A stretch of DNA of 64,000 nucleotides from Streptomyces sp. NBRC 109706 (lineage in GTDB: Bacteria; Actinomycetota; Actinomycetes; Streptomycetales; Streptomycetaceae): assembly GCF_000974485.1 (NCBI RefSeq), contig NZ_BBOM01000008.1:62001-126000 (forward strand), read 5' to 3'. A program made the position numbers and the translations under genes. Position 1 is the first letter of the stretch; every line of letters starts with the position of its first letter. The notes below the pieces were generated by a model. The model did not search any database and was not told the DNA's origin. It saw only the letters and a list, made by a program, of their open reading frames with translations. This document shows, in pieces, positions 33,426 to 41,067 of the stretch.

Positions 33426-35066
33426 TTGAGCGTGCAGCCGCTGACGGGGGCCGATCCGCGACAGGTGGGGCCGTATCGTCTCCTGTTCCGGCTGGGGGCC
33501 GGGGGCATGGGCCGGGTCTATCTGGGGCGGTCGCCCGGGAGTCGGACGGTGGCCGTGAAGCTGGTGAACGCCGAGATGCTGGGCGTGCCGGGCTTCCGGG
33601 AGCGGTTCGCGCGCGAGGTGGCGGCGTCCCGGAGCGTTTCGGGTGCGGGCACCGTGCCGGTGCTGGCGGCCGATGTGTATGCCGAGGTGCCGTGGTCGGC
33701 GTCCGCCTATGTGCCCGGTCCCTCGCTCGCCGAGGCGGTGCACGAACACGGTCCGCTCCCGTTGCCCGCCCTGTGGCGGCTGTTGGCCGGGCTGGCGGAG
33801 GCACTGGACTCGGTGCACGCGGCGGGGCTGGTGCACCGGGATCTGAAGCCGTCGAACGTGCTGCTCTCCCTGGACCGGCCGCGCGTGATCGACTTCGGCA
33901 TCGCCCGGGCCGCCGACGAGACCGGGCTCACCAGGACGGGCACCGTGGTGGGATCCCCCGGTTTCATGTCGCCCGAGCAGGCGCGGGGGACGCGACTGAG
34001 CGCGGCCAGCGACTGTTTCTCGCTCGGTGCGGTGCTCGCCTTCGCGGCCACCGGGCGTTCCCCGTTCGGTGAGGGGTCGGCGCCCGAGCTGCTGTACCGA
34101 CTGGTGCACGATGCCCCGGATCTGGGTGGCGTGCCCGGGGAGCTCGCCGGGGTGCTGGCCGGCTGCCTGGCCAAGGAGCCGGGCGGCCGCCCCTCGCTGG
34201 CCGAACTGCGCGCCCGTGCGGCGGCCGCGGGCGCCGGGGCGGACGCGGACTGGCTGCCCGCGCCGATCGCCCGGTCCATCGCCCGCCGGGCGGAGGAACT
34301 GCTCGCTCTCGAAGGGGCCGAGGAGGCGCGCGAGCAGGCGGCGGCCCCGACGGCCGCCGGCCTGCCGGTCGTCTCGCCGCCCTATGCCGCGACGCCCGCC
34401 CCGGCGCCCTGGGCCCAGCCGGTCCAGCCCTATGGCGCGGTGCCCTCGATGCACCTTCCCTCGACCGGGGTGACGCCACCCCCGCGGCAGGGGCGCGGCG
34501 GGGTGCTGGTGGCGCTTGTGCTCGGCGTGGTGCTGCTGGCCTCGACGGTGCTGCTGCTGGTCAACCTGGGGAGTGGGGACGGGGGTTCGGACGACGAGGC
34601 GCTTTCCACCGAGCAGCCGAAGGCGTCCCGGTCCGCCGAGAACGAGCCGATCGAGCTGGTACCTACGCAGGAGGAGACCCAGGAGGAGACCCTGGAGGAG
34701 ACGGAGACCGAGGAGAGCGGGAGCGCCTCCGTCGTGGGGGAGTGGCGCGGCAGCTACTTCTGCACCCAGGGCGAGACGGGCCTCACCCTGACGATCGCCC
34801 CGGACGGCGACGACGGCCGCCTCGCGGCGACCTTCACCTTCTTCCCGCTCTCCAGCGACTCCAACGCCCAACGCGGTTCGTTCGCCATGAGCGGCTTCCA
34901 GGACGGGTCACATGTGGAGCTGGAGGGCGACCACTGGATCGATCGGCCGGGCAGCTATCTGATGGTCGATCTCTCCGGGGACGTCCGGGCGTCCGATCCG
35001 GACGCCATGGACGGAAGGGTGCTCTCCACCCAGTCCGGTTGCAGCACCTTCTCCGTGTCCCGCTGA
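33426..35066 (+). CDS. Receptor-type Ser/Thr protein kinase (PknB-like)
   Basis: 546 residues from TTG 33426 (ggtggga seven bases upstream); TTG 33420 would add two residues. The kinase domain has GAGGMGRVY, VAVKLVN, HRDLKPSN and DFGIAR, with GSPGFMSPEQ as the P+1 region, so it should be active. A Pro-rich linker leads to one membrane segment (VLVALVLGVVLLASTVLLLV). An acidic Glu/Thr stalk and an extracellular domain of about 110 residues follow (GEWRGSYFCTQGETG to QSGCSTFSVSR), with two Cys that may pair. The outer domain resembles small beta-rich sensor domains of Streptomyces kinases, but no ligand can be named. It is divergent from the sigma-factor operon, about 180 bp apart, and convergent with the ligase gene. 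Confidence 0.9.
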   Translation: MSVQPLTGADPRQVGPYRLLFRLGAGGMGRVYLGRSPGSRTVAVKLVNAEMLGVPGFRERFAREVAASRSVSGAGTVPVLAADVYAEVPWSASAYVPGPSLAEAVHEHGPLPLPALWRLLAGLAEALDSVHAAGLVHRDLKPSNVLLSLDRPRVIDFGIARAADETGLTRTGTVVGSPGFMSPEQARGTRLSAASDCFSLGAVLAFAATGRSPFGEGSAPELLYRLVHDAPDLGGVPGELAGVLAGCLAKEPGGRPSLAELRARAAAAGAGADADWLPAPIARSIARRAEELLALEGAEEAREQAAAPTAAGLPVVSPPYAATPAPAPWAQPVQPYGAVPSMHLPSTGVTPPPRQGRGGVLVALVLGVVLLASTVLLLVNLGSGDGGSDDEALSTEQPKASRSAENEPIELVPTQEETQEETLEETETEESGSASVVGEWRGSYFCTQGETGLTLTIAPDGDDGRLAATFTFFPLSSDSNAQRGSFAMSGFQDGSHVELEGDHWIDRPGSYLMVDLSGDVRASDPDAMDGRVLSTQSGCSTFSVSR

Positions 35067-35082
35067 ACGTTGCCCCCGCCGG

Positions 35083-36051
35083 TCACCGTTCCCGTCCGTC
35101 GGGTCGTCGCGACCGGGCCGCGTGGGCGGCCAGATCACGGCAGAAGAGCCCGAAGTCCAGCCCGGCGGCCTCGACCGCGATGGGGTAGGTGCTGGTGTCC
35201 GTCAACCCCGGGGCGACATTGGTCTCCAGCACCTGGATCCCGCCGCTCGCCGTGACGATGGCGTCCGTGCGGGAGAGATGCCGCAGGCCCAGCGCCCGGT
35301 GCGCGAGCACGGCGACCCGGGCGGCCTCGGCCGCCACGGCCGGCTCGATGCGGGCGGGGGCGTGGAAGCGGACGGCGCCGGCGGTGTAACGGGCCGCGTA
35401 GTCGTAGAGGCCGGTGGCCGCGATCTCGACCGCCGGCAGCGCCCGGGGTCCTTCGCCGAGGTCGGCGACGGCGACGGCGATCTCCGTGCCGGCCACGGCC
35501 TGTTCGACCAGCGCCTCGTCATGGTGCCCGAAGCAGGTCATCAGCGCCTCGGGCAGGCCCTCGGCCCGCTCGACAAACGTGACGCCGAACGCGGAACCCC
35601 CGACCCTCGGCTTGACGAACAGGGGCAGCCCAAGACGCTCGACGATCCGCGCCATCAGGGCCCTGGCGCCCAGATCGTGGAACGCCGCCTTGGGCAAGGT
35701 GACGGACGCCGGGGTGCTGATCCCCCGACGGGCGACGATCTCCTTGGCCACCGACTTGTCGAACGCGGTCCGGCAGGCCCCGGGCGCCGCGCCCACATAG
35801 GGCGTCCCGACGAGTTCCAGCACCTCCTTGATGGTGCCGTCCTCCCCGGCGACCCCGTGCAACAGCGGAAAGACCACCTCGGGAGGGAAGGCGCCCAACT
35901 CCTCGATCAGCGCGTCGTCGACATCGCGCACCGTGACGTCGACCCCGACCCGCCGCAGGGCCTCGCTCACCCGGGCCCCCGACCGCAACGAGACCTCGCG
36001 TTCGTTGCTCAGGCCGCCGGAGAGGACGACCACTCGCTCCAGATCGCTCAC
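35083..36051 (-). CDS. D-alanine--D-alanine ligase-like ATP-grasp enzyme
   Basis: 322 residues from GTG 36051 (gagggag 8 nt upstream). ATG 36087/36084, overlapping the aminotransferase stop, would give a 12-residue extension. Ddl-type motifs are VLSGGLSNEREVSLRSG, PLLHGVAGEDGTIK, PLFVKPRVGGSAFGV and VLETNVAPGLTDTSTYP, which carry the ATP-grasp lysine and the metal-binding Glu/Asn. The changes from the usual GGxSxE and NTLPGMT wording suggest a paralogue of the housekeeping Ddl with altered substrates. It is in an operon directly after a PLP aminotransferase. A pathway making an unusual amino acid and ligating it into a dipeptide is plausible. Glycopeptide-resistance genes are not seen nearby. 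Confidence 0.85.
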   Translation of the reverse strand: MSDLERVVVLSGGLSNEREVSLRSGARVSEALRRVGVDVTVRDVDDALIEELGAFPPEVVFPLLHGVAGEDGTIKEVLELVGTPYVGAAPGACRTAFDKSVAKEIVARRGISTPASVTLPKAAFHDLGARALMARIVERLGLPLFVKPRVGGSAFGVTFVERAEGLPEALMTCFGHHDEALVEQAVAGTEIAVAVADLGEGPRALPAVEIAATGLYDYAARYTAGAVRFHAPARIEPAVAAEAARVAVLAHRALGLRHLSRTDAIVTASGGIQVLETNVAPGLTDTSTYPIAVEAAGLDFGLFCRDLAAHAARSRRPDGRER

Positions 36052-36083
36052 CGTTCCCGCTCCCTCCATCGGTGGACGCGCCA

Positions 36084-37343
36084 TCATCCGTCGTCACGGG
36101 GCGACGGGGCCAGTCCCAGGGTGTCCCGCAGCGCCAACTCCTCGGCGATCACCGCCGCCAGGCGCTGCACGCCCTCCTCGACGCGCTCCACCGGCGGATA
36201 GCAGAACGACAGCCGCATATGGGAACGGCCCGCACCGTTGGCGTAGAACCCGGTGCCCGGAACGTAGGCCACCCGCGCGCCGACGGCCCTGGGCAGCATG
36301 GTCTTGCTGTCCAGGCCCTCGGGCAGCGAGGCCCAGACGAAGAACCCGCCGCCCGGCGAGGTCCACCGCACCCCCGGCGGCATATGCGCCGCCAGCGCCC
36401 GCAGCATCGCGTCCCGGCGGGCCCGGTACATCTCCCGGAACTCCTTGAGCTGTTCGGCCCAGGGCTGGGTGCGGAGATAGCGGTCGACGACGAGTTGCGC
36501 GAAGACGGAGTGCGAGAGCATCGCCGACTCGGCGGCCAGCACCAGCTTGTCCCGCACCGGCCCGGGGGCCAGCGCCCAGCCCCCCCGAAGGCCGGGGGCC
36601 AGGATCTTGGAGAACGAGCCCAGATAGATCACCCCGGCGGGATCGTCCGCCCGCAGGGCCCGCATCGGCTCCCCACGGTCGTAGTGGAGCAGCCCGTACG
36701 GGTTGTCCTCCACCACCAGCACCCCCGCCCGCCGGCAGACCTCGATGACGGCCGCGCGCCGCTCGGCGGAGAGCGTGACGCCCGCCGGGTTCTGGAAGGT
36801 CGGCACGGTGTAGAACAGCTTGGCCGGGCGCCGCTCGGCGGCCAGCCTGGTGAACGTCTCCGCCAACGCCCGCGGGTCGACGCCCTCGTCGTCCAGCTCC
36901 ACATGCGCCACCCGCGCCTGGTACGCGGCGAACACCCCCAACGCCGTGACATAGGTGGGGGCTTCGGCGACCACCGTGTCACCGGGATCGAGGAACACCC
37001 GGGCGACCAGATCCAGCGCCTGCTGCGATCCGACCGTCACCAGCACATCGTCCGGATGCGCGTCGATGCCCTCCAGGGACATCACCTCGCAGATGGACTC
37101 CCGTATCCCGGGATCGCCCTGCGCCGAGCCGTACTGCAGCGCCACCGTGCCGCGCTCCCTGGTCAGCTCGGCCATCAGGGCCCCGAGCGTGTCCAGCGGG
37201 AGCGCGTCGACATTGGGCATGCCGCCGGCCAGTGACACCACCTCGGGCCGGGACGCGACGGCGAACAGCGCCCGCACCTCCGAGGCGACCATGCCGGCGG
37301 CGCGCAGAGCGTAGTGACCGTGCCAGGGATCCAGATCCATCAT
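36084..37343 (-). CDS. PLP-dependent aminotransferase, fold type I (2-aminoadipate aminotransferase-like)
   Basis: 419 residues from ATG 37343, with gaggag upstream; the longer in-frame ORF has no start context. Features of the class I/II family include AGGMPNVDALPLD at the start, VTVGSQQALDL, EAPTYVTAL, PTFQNPAGVTL, EDNPYGLLHYD and the Schiff-base lysine in LGSFSKILAPGLRGGW. The combination matches LysN/ARO8-type enzymes related to MocR regulators, but no DNA-binding domain is present. Likely substrates are branched or long 2-oxo acids. It is the first gene of a two-gene operon with the Ddl-like ligase. Confidence 0.88.
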   Translation of the reverse strand: MMDLDPWHGHYALRAAGMVASEVRALFAVASRPEVVSLAGGMPNVDALPLDTLGALMAELTRERGTVALQYGSAQGDPGIRESICEVMSLEGIDAHPDDVLVTVGSQQALDLVARVFLDPGDTVVAEAPTYVTALGVFAAYQARVAHVELDDEGVDPRALAETFTRLAAERRPAKLFYTVPTFQNPAGVTLSAERRAAVIEVCRRAGVLVVEDNPYGLLHYDRGEPMRALRADDPAGVIYLGSFSKILAPGLRGGWALAPGPVRDKLVLAAESAMLSHSVFAQLVVDRYLRTQPWAEQLKEFREMYRARRDAMLRALAAHMPPGVRWTSPGGGFFVWASLPEGLDSKTMLPRAVGARVAYVPGTGFYANGAGRSHMRLSFCYPPVERVEEGVQRLAAVIAEELALRDTLGLAPSPRDDG

Positions 37344-37492
37344 GTCTCGGTCTCCTCGGGCCGTGCACACCTCTGCCCGAGCGTGCGTCCGGGTGCGGCT
37401 CCAACTCCCCGAGGGTACAACCGCCCGTTCCGGAACACTCCGGGCGTCCACACACCGGGACGAACTCCCGTTCCGGCGACGGATATAGGCCC

Positions 37493-37921
37493 TCAGCCGT
37501 AGTAGCCGTCGACGGGCACCCTGGCCTCGTCCAGCAGATGCGGTCCCTCCGTCGCCGGCGCCCGGGGGGTGGACGGGGGCTTGATGGACTCCAGCTGTTC
37601 GCCCGAGAGGGCGTAGACGATCCGGCCGAGGCCCGAGCGCTGGATCGCGCCGGTGCACATCTGGCACGGCTCGCAGCTGGTGTACATCGTGGTGGCCGCC
37701 GCCGTCGTCGGGTCCAGTTCGCGGGCGGCGAAGACGGCCAGCTTCAGCTCGGGATGGAGGCTGATGTCCCGTTCGGTGACGGTGGTGTTCCGTTCCTCGG
37801 CCAACACCGTGCCCTCCGGGCCCACCAGCAGCGAGCCGAACGGCGGGTTGCCGCCGGCCCTGGCCTCGGCGGCCAGCTCCACGGCCCGGCGGAGAAAGGC
37901 CGTCTCATACGCGTCGATCAT
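37493..37921 (-). CDS. Zinc-dependent nucleoside/base deaminase (CDA superfamily)
   Basis: 142 residues from ATG 37921; ggag lies upstream at slightly long spacing, and a 57-nt longer form exists. The active site has SLHPELKL, where His binds zinc and Glu is the proton shuttle (usually HAE), and CEPCQMC with the two zinc cysteines. NPPFGSLLV fits guanine/cytosine-type deaminases. The substrate could be guanine, cytosine or a modified base, and no pathway partner is adjacent. It is divergent from the Lrp regulator, which may control it. Confidence 0.85.
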   Translation of the reverse strand: MIDAYETAFLRRAVELAAEARAGGNPPFGSLLVGPEGTVLAEERNTTVTERDISLHPELKLAVFAARELDPTTAAATTMYTSCEPCQMCTGAIQRSGLGRIVYALSGEQLESIKPPSTPRAPATEGPHLLDEARVPVDGYYG

Positions 37922-38051
37922 CGGTGAACGCTCCGGGGAGAGAGAGGCAAGGGGAAGGGGCGCGAACGCCCGGCTCAATCCTGGCCGGCGGACGGCCGGA
38001 GGTGAAGGCGGCTCTCCCGGCGTTCACGCCCGAACGCCGTGCATCTGCCGG

Positions 38052-38057
38052 TACTTT
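38052..38057 (+). promoter_or_regulatory. Candidate -10 box of a leaderless Lrp transcript
   Basis: TACTTT ends seven positions before the A of ATG 38064, so transcription would begin at the start codon. No ribosome site is present. A -35 match is not evident. Confidence 0.45.
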
Positions 38058-38063
38058 CAACGG

Positions 38064-38519
38064 ATGACCGAGCATTCCGAGAATCTTGACGCCACGGACT
38101 GGGCGATACTCGCCGAGCTCCAGGACGACGGCCGGCTGCCGTTGACCGAACTGGGCCGGCGGGTGAGCCTCAGCGCCTCCGCCACCACCGAACGCGTCCG
38201 GCGGCTGGAGGCGATCGGCGTGATCACCGGCTACCACGCCCGGGTGGACCTGGCCGGCGTCGGCCGCCCGATCCTCGCGGTGATCCGGCTGAAGTACCCC
38301 GGCAGCCGGCACGAACCGCTGCACCGCCTGCTGGCGGAGCGCGGCGAGATCCTGGAGTGCCTGCGGACCACCGGCGACGACTGCTATCTCCTGAAGGTGG
38401 CCGCGACCTCGATGCCGCATCTGGAACAGGTCGTGGACGTCCTGGCCCACTTCGGCAGCACCACCACCCATGTCGTCTACAGCGAACCGCTGCCCTATCG
38501 GGGCCCCAAGGCACCCTGA
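38064..38519 (+). CDS. Lrp/AsnC-family transcriptional regulator
   Basis: 151 residues. The helix-turn-helix spans DWAILAELQDDGRLPLTELG and SLSASATTERVRRLEAIGVI; the C-terminal RAM domain (LAVIRLKYPG, GDDCYLLKVAA) binds small ligands, usually amino acids. It is divergent from the deaminase and about 1 kb from the aminotransferase/ligase operon, either of which it could control. The start is set by the lack of an upstream ribosome site together with a -10-like TACTTT exactly positioned for a leaderless mRNA. Confidence 0.9.
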   Translation: MTEHSENLDATDWAILAELQDDGRLPLTELGRRVSLSASATTERVRRLEAIGVITGYHARVDLAGVGRPILAVIRLKYPGSRHEPLHRLLAERGEILECLRTTGDDCYLLKVAATSMPHLEQVVDVLAHFGSTTTHVVYSEPLPYRGPKAP

Positions 38520-38607
38520 ACGTCCGGCGATGTGGGCCGATATGCACGGTGGTGGGCGTAACGGCACAGAAGCAACCGGTCAAAGCCATCGGAACCGCGG
38601 CTGCCTG

Positions 38608-38829
38608 GTGTCCCCGCCAGGGACGCAGCCGTGCATACTCCGATGTCGACACAGCCGCCCGGGGCCGCCGAGCCCCGGCGGGCCCGACGTCCTCCACGAG
38701 CTGCGGGTCACCGTCGAACCGCGCGGTATCGCCCGGGCGTTGGAGTCCGACTCGGTACGGCACGACGCCGCACATCTCCAGGCCCCCGACGCCTTCGCGG
38801 AACTGCTCCTCGCCCACGCGTCGGCCTGA
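38608..38829 (+). CDS. Possible small protein or gene remnant
   Basis: About 73 residues if GTG 38608 is used; there is no ribosome site. The last 50 codons have strong GC3 periodicity and protein-like content (PDVLHELRVTVEPRGIARAL, HLQAPDAFAELLLAHASA). The first 25 are Cys/Pro/Arg-rich and look non-coding. It may be a short real protein, or the 3' end of a gene whose 5' part was lost. No homology was recognised. Confidence 0.28.
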   Translation: MSPPGTQPCILRCRHSRPGPPSPGGPDVLHELRVTVEPRGIARALESDSVRHDAAHLQAPDAFAELLLAHASA

Positions 38830-38854
38830 CCGGCCGCCACCGGGGTCTCGGCGC

Positions 38855-41062
38855 TCACAGCGAAAGCGCGCGCAGGCGGTCGTTGCGCAGCAGGTACACC
38901 CCCGTGTCGTCGGCGAGGAGTTGGGGGTCGCTGCCGGTGGCCTCGCCGTCCCGCAGCTGCCAGGCGACCTCACCGGTGGCCGCGTCCAACGCCGTCACCG
39001 CCTTGTCGAGCCAGCCGGCCGGCGGGAACACCAGCCCGCCGGCGGTCAGGCAGCCGGCCGGCGGGGCGACAAAGGCATCCTCGGCGTCCCACTCCCAGAG
39101 CGTCGCGCGTTCCGCCGTCGCGACCGCGCGCACCCCCCAGCGCGCCTCGGCGAGGAACAGCGAATCGCCGGCGAACGCCGCCGCACCGTACACGGCCAGC
39201 CCGTCGAGGTCGTTCTGCTCGCTGGACTCGGCGAAGTCCGGGTCGGAGTCGGGCTCGACGGACCAGATCGTCGTGCCGTCGGCGACGTTCAGCAGCAGAA
39301 TCCCCCGGCCGGTGACCGCCGCCCGGCCGGCGCCGTCGGCCGCCACGCGCCGCGCCGGCATCCCGGTCCAGTAGTCGTCCACCAGCTCCGCGCCCAGCTC
39401 CCGCGCCCACAACTCCGCGCCGGTGTCGGCGTCGAAGCCGTGCACGGAGTCCGCCGCCAGCACCAGGACCACCCCGTCCGCGAACGCGCCGGCCACCTCG
39501 TTCCCCGGGACGGCGGGGAAGGTGCTGCTCCAGAGCACCTCGTCGCGCGCCGTGTCGTAGGCCACCAGCGGACGGCGGGCGGTCGCCTCGTCGTCCGGAC
39601 CCGTCCCCGGATCGAGGCCGGTCACAAACACCACCGTGCCGCTGCTCGCCACCACCGGGGTCTCGGTCATCGTGCGCAGCGCGACCCCCAACGGCCGGGA
39701 GGCCCAACTCCGGCCGGTCCGCGTCTCGGTGAGCCCCAGCTGCTGCGGGCCGCCGCCCACGATCTGGTAGTGCGCCAACAGCCGCCCACCGTCGACGGAC
39801 GTCGGCGCATGGCCCGTCAACCCCCGGCGCGACCACAGGAGTTGACCGTCGCGCCCGTCGAAGGCGCTGCTGAGCAGGCCCGGGACGAAGATCACGCCGT
39901 CGGCCAGCACCGCCCGGCCGAGGACCGGCATCGTCGCCGGCCTGGCCCACCGTTCCCTGGCGCTCCTATCGGACGCCGCCGCCGGGACGAACGACGGCGG
40001 GGGAGCGGCCGCCGACCTCGCCCGCCGCCCCAGCGCATGCCCGGCGAACCCGGCCACGGCCACACCGCCCAGCGCGGCCGCGCCCGCCACCCCGCGCAGC
40101 AGCGCGCGCCGCCGGGGGCCGGCCGGCGCCTCGCGCCAGGGCGGCAGCCGCGTCCAGTCGGTGTCGGCGAGCGCCCGCAGCCGCTGCCGCAGCTCCGCCG
40201 GCAGCACCTCGCCCGGCGGGCCCGCCTCGCCCAGCAGCGACCCCAGCTCGGCCAGGGAGGGACGCGCCGCCGGCTCCGGCGCGAGCCCGGCCGCCAGCAC
40301 GGCGCGCAACGCGGCCGGCGCCGCCGCCAGATCGGGCGCCATATGCCGTACGCGATACGCCAGTTCGTCACGGGTGCCGTTGCCGAACGGATCCCGTCCG
40401 GTCGCCGCGAACGCCAGCGTGGCGGCGCAGCCGAAGACGTCCTCCGCCTCGTCGGTCGCCACCTCGGCGCGCTCCGGCGGGGTGTAGCCGGGGGATCCGA
40501 CGGGCCCCGGGGGCGCCGTGGTGGGCGCCGTGCCGCTGGGGCGCGCGATCCCGAAGTCGACCAGCCAGGGCCCCTCGGCGGTGAGTAGCACATTGGACGG
40601 CTTGATGTCCCGGTGGACGACTCCCGCCGCGTGCAGCCCCAGGACGGTGTCGACCAGCGACACCGCGCAGCGTCGCACGGCGGCCTCCGGCAGCGGGCCC
40701 GCGCTCTCCACGCAGTGCCGCAGCGTGGGCCCGGGCAGATAGGTGGTGGCGAGGTGCGGGGTGGGCCCGTCGACCGCCGCGTCGAGCCGTGCCGGCACCC
40801 CGTGGAGCGGCGCGCCGGCGGCGGCCAGCAGCTCCAGCGTCCCCACCTCGGAGGCGAACCGGTGCGGCGACTCCGTGTCGTCCCGGTGCGGAACCTTCAA
40901 CGCCGCCAGCCGCCGCCTTTCGTCCCTGGCCAGATAGACGACCCCGGCGCCGCCGGCGCCCAGCCGGGCCAGCGGCGTCCAGGCACCGATCAGAGCCGGG
41001 TCCTTCGAGGTCAGCGGGCGCGGGCCGCCGGCGACGGGCTCGGGTGCTGGGGATCGTCGCAT
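38855..41062 (-). CDS. Ser/Thr protein kinase with PQQ/beta-propeller repeats
   Basis: 735 residues from ATG 41062; ggtggagtga upstream also contains the stop of the previous gene. The kinase domain has LGAGGAGVVYLA, AALKVP, HRDIKPSN and DFGIARP, with all catalytic residues. A basic stretch and one membrane segment (GVAGAAALGGVAVAGFAG) follow. The extracytoplasmic half carries PQQ-type propeller repeats (DGQLLWSRR, DTARDEVLWSS, DADTGAELWARE, DGTTIWSVE, DAATGEVAWQLR), usually a binding or sensing scaffold. It is the third gene of a three-gene operon of related proteins, the second of which is a pseudokinase. Confidence 0.9.
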   Translation of the reverse strand: MRRSPAPEPVAGGPRPLTSKDPALIGAWTPLARLGAGGAGVVYLARDERRRLAALKVPHRDDTESPHRFASEVGTLELLAAAGAPLHGVPARLDAAVDGPTPHLATTYLPGPTLRHCVESAGPLPEAAVRRCAVSLVDTVLGLHAAGVVHRDIKPSNVLLTAEGPWLVDFGIARPSGTAPTTAPPGPVGSPGYTPPERAEVATDEAEDVFGCAATLAFAATGRDPFGNGTRDELAYRVRHMAPDLAAAPAALRAVLAAGLAPEPAARPSLAELGSLLGEAGPPGEVLPAELRQRLRALADTDWTRLPPWREAPAGPRRRALLRGVAGAAALGGVAVAGFAGHALGRRARSAAAPPPSFVPAAASDRSARERWARPATMPVLGRAVLADGVIFVPGLLSSAFDGRDGQLLWSRRGLTGHAPTSVDGGRLLAHYQIVGGGPQQLGLTETRTGRSWASRPLGVALRTMTETPVVASSGTVVFVTGLDPGTGPDDEATARRPLVAYDTARDEVLWSSTFPAVPGNEVAGAFADGVVLVLAADSVHGFDADTGAELWARELGAELVDDYWTGMPARRVAADGAGRAAVTGRGILLLNVADGTTIWSVEPDSDPDFAESSEQNDLDGLAVYGAAAFAGDSLFLAEARWGVRAVATAERATLWEWDAEDAFVAPPAGCLTAGGLVFPPAGWLDKAVTALDAATGEVAWQLRDGEATGSDPQLLADDTGVYLLRNDRLRALSL

Positions 41063-41067
41063 GCCGC

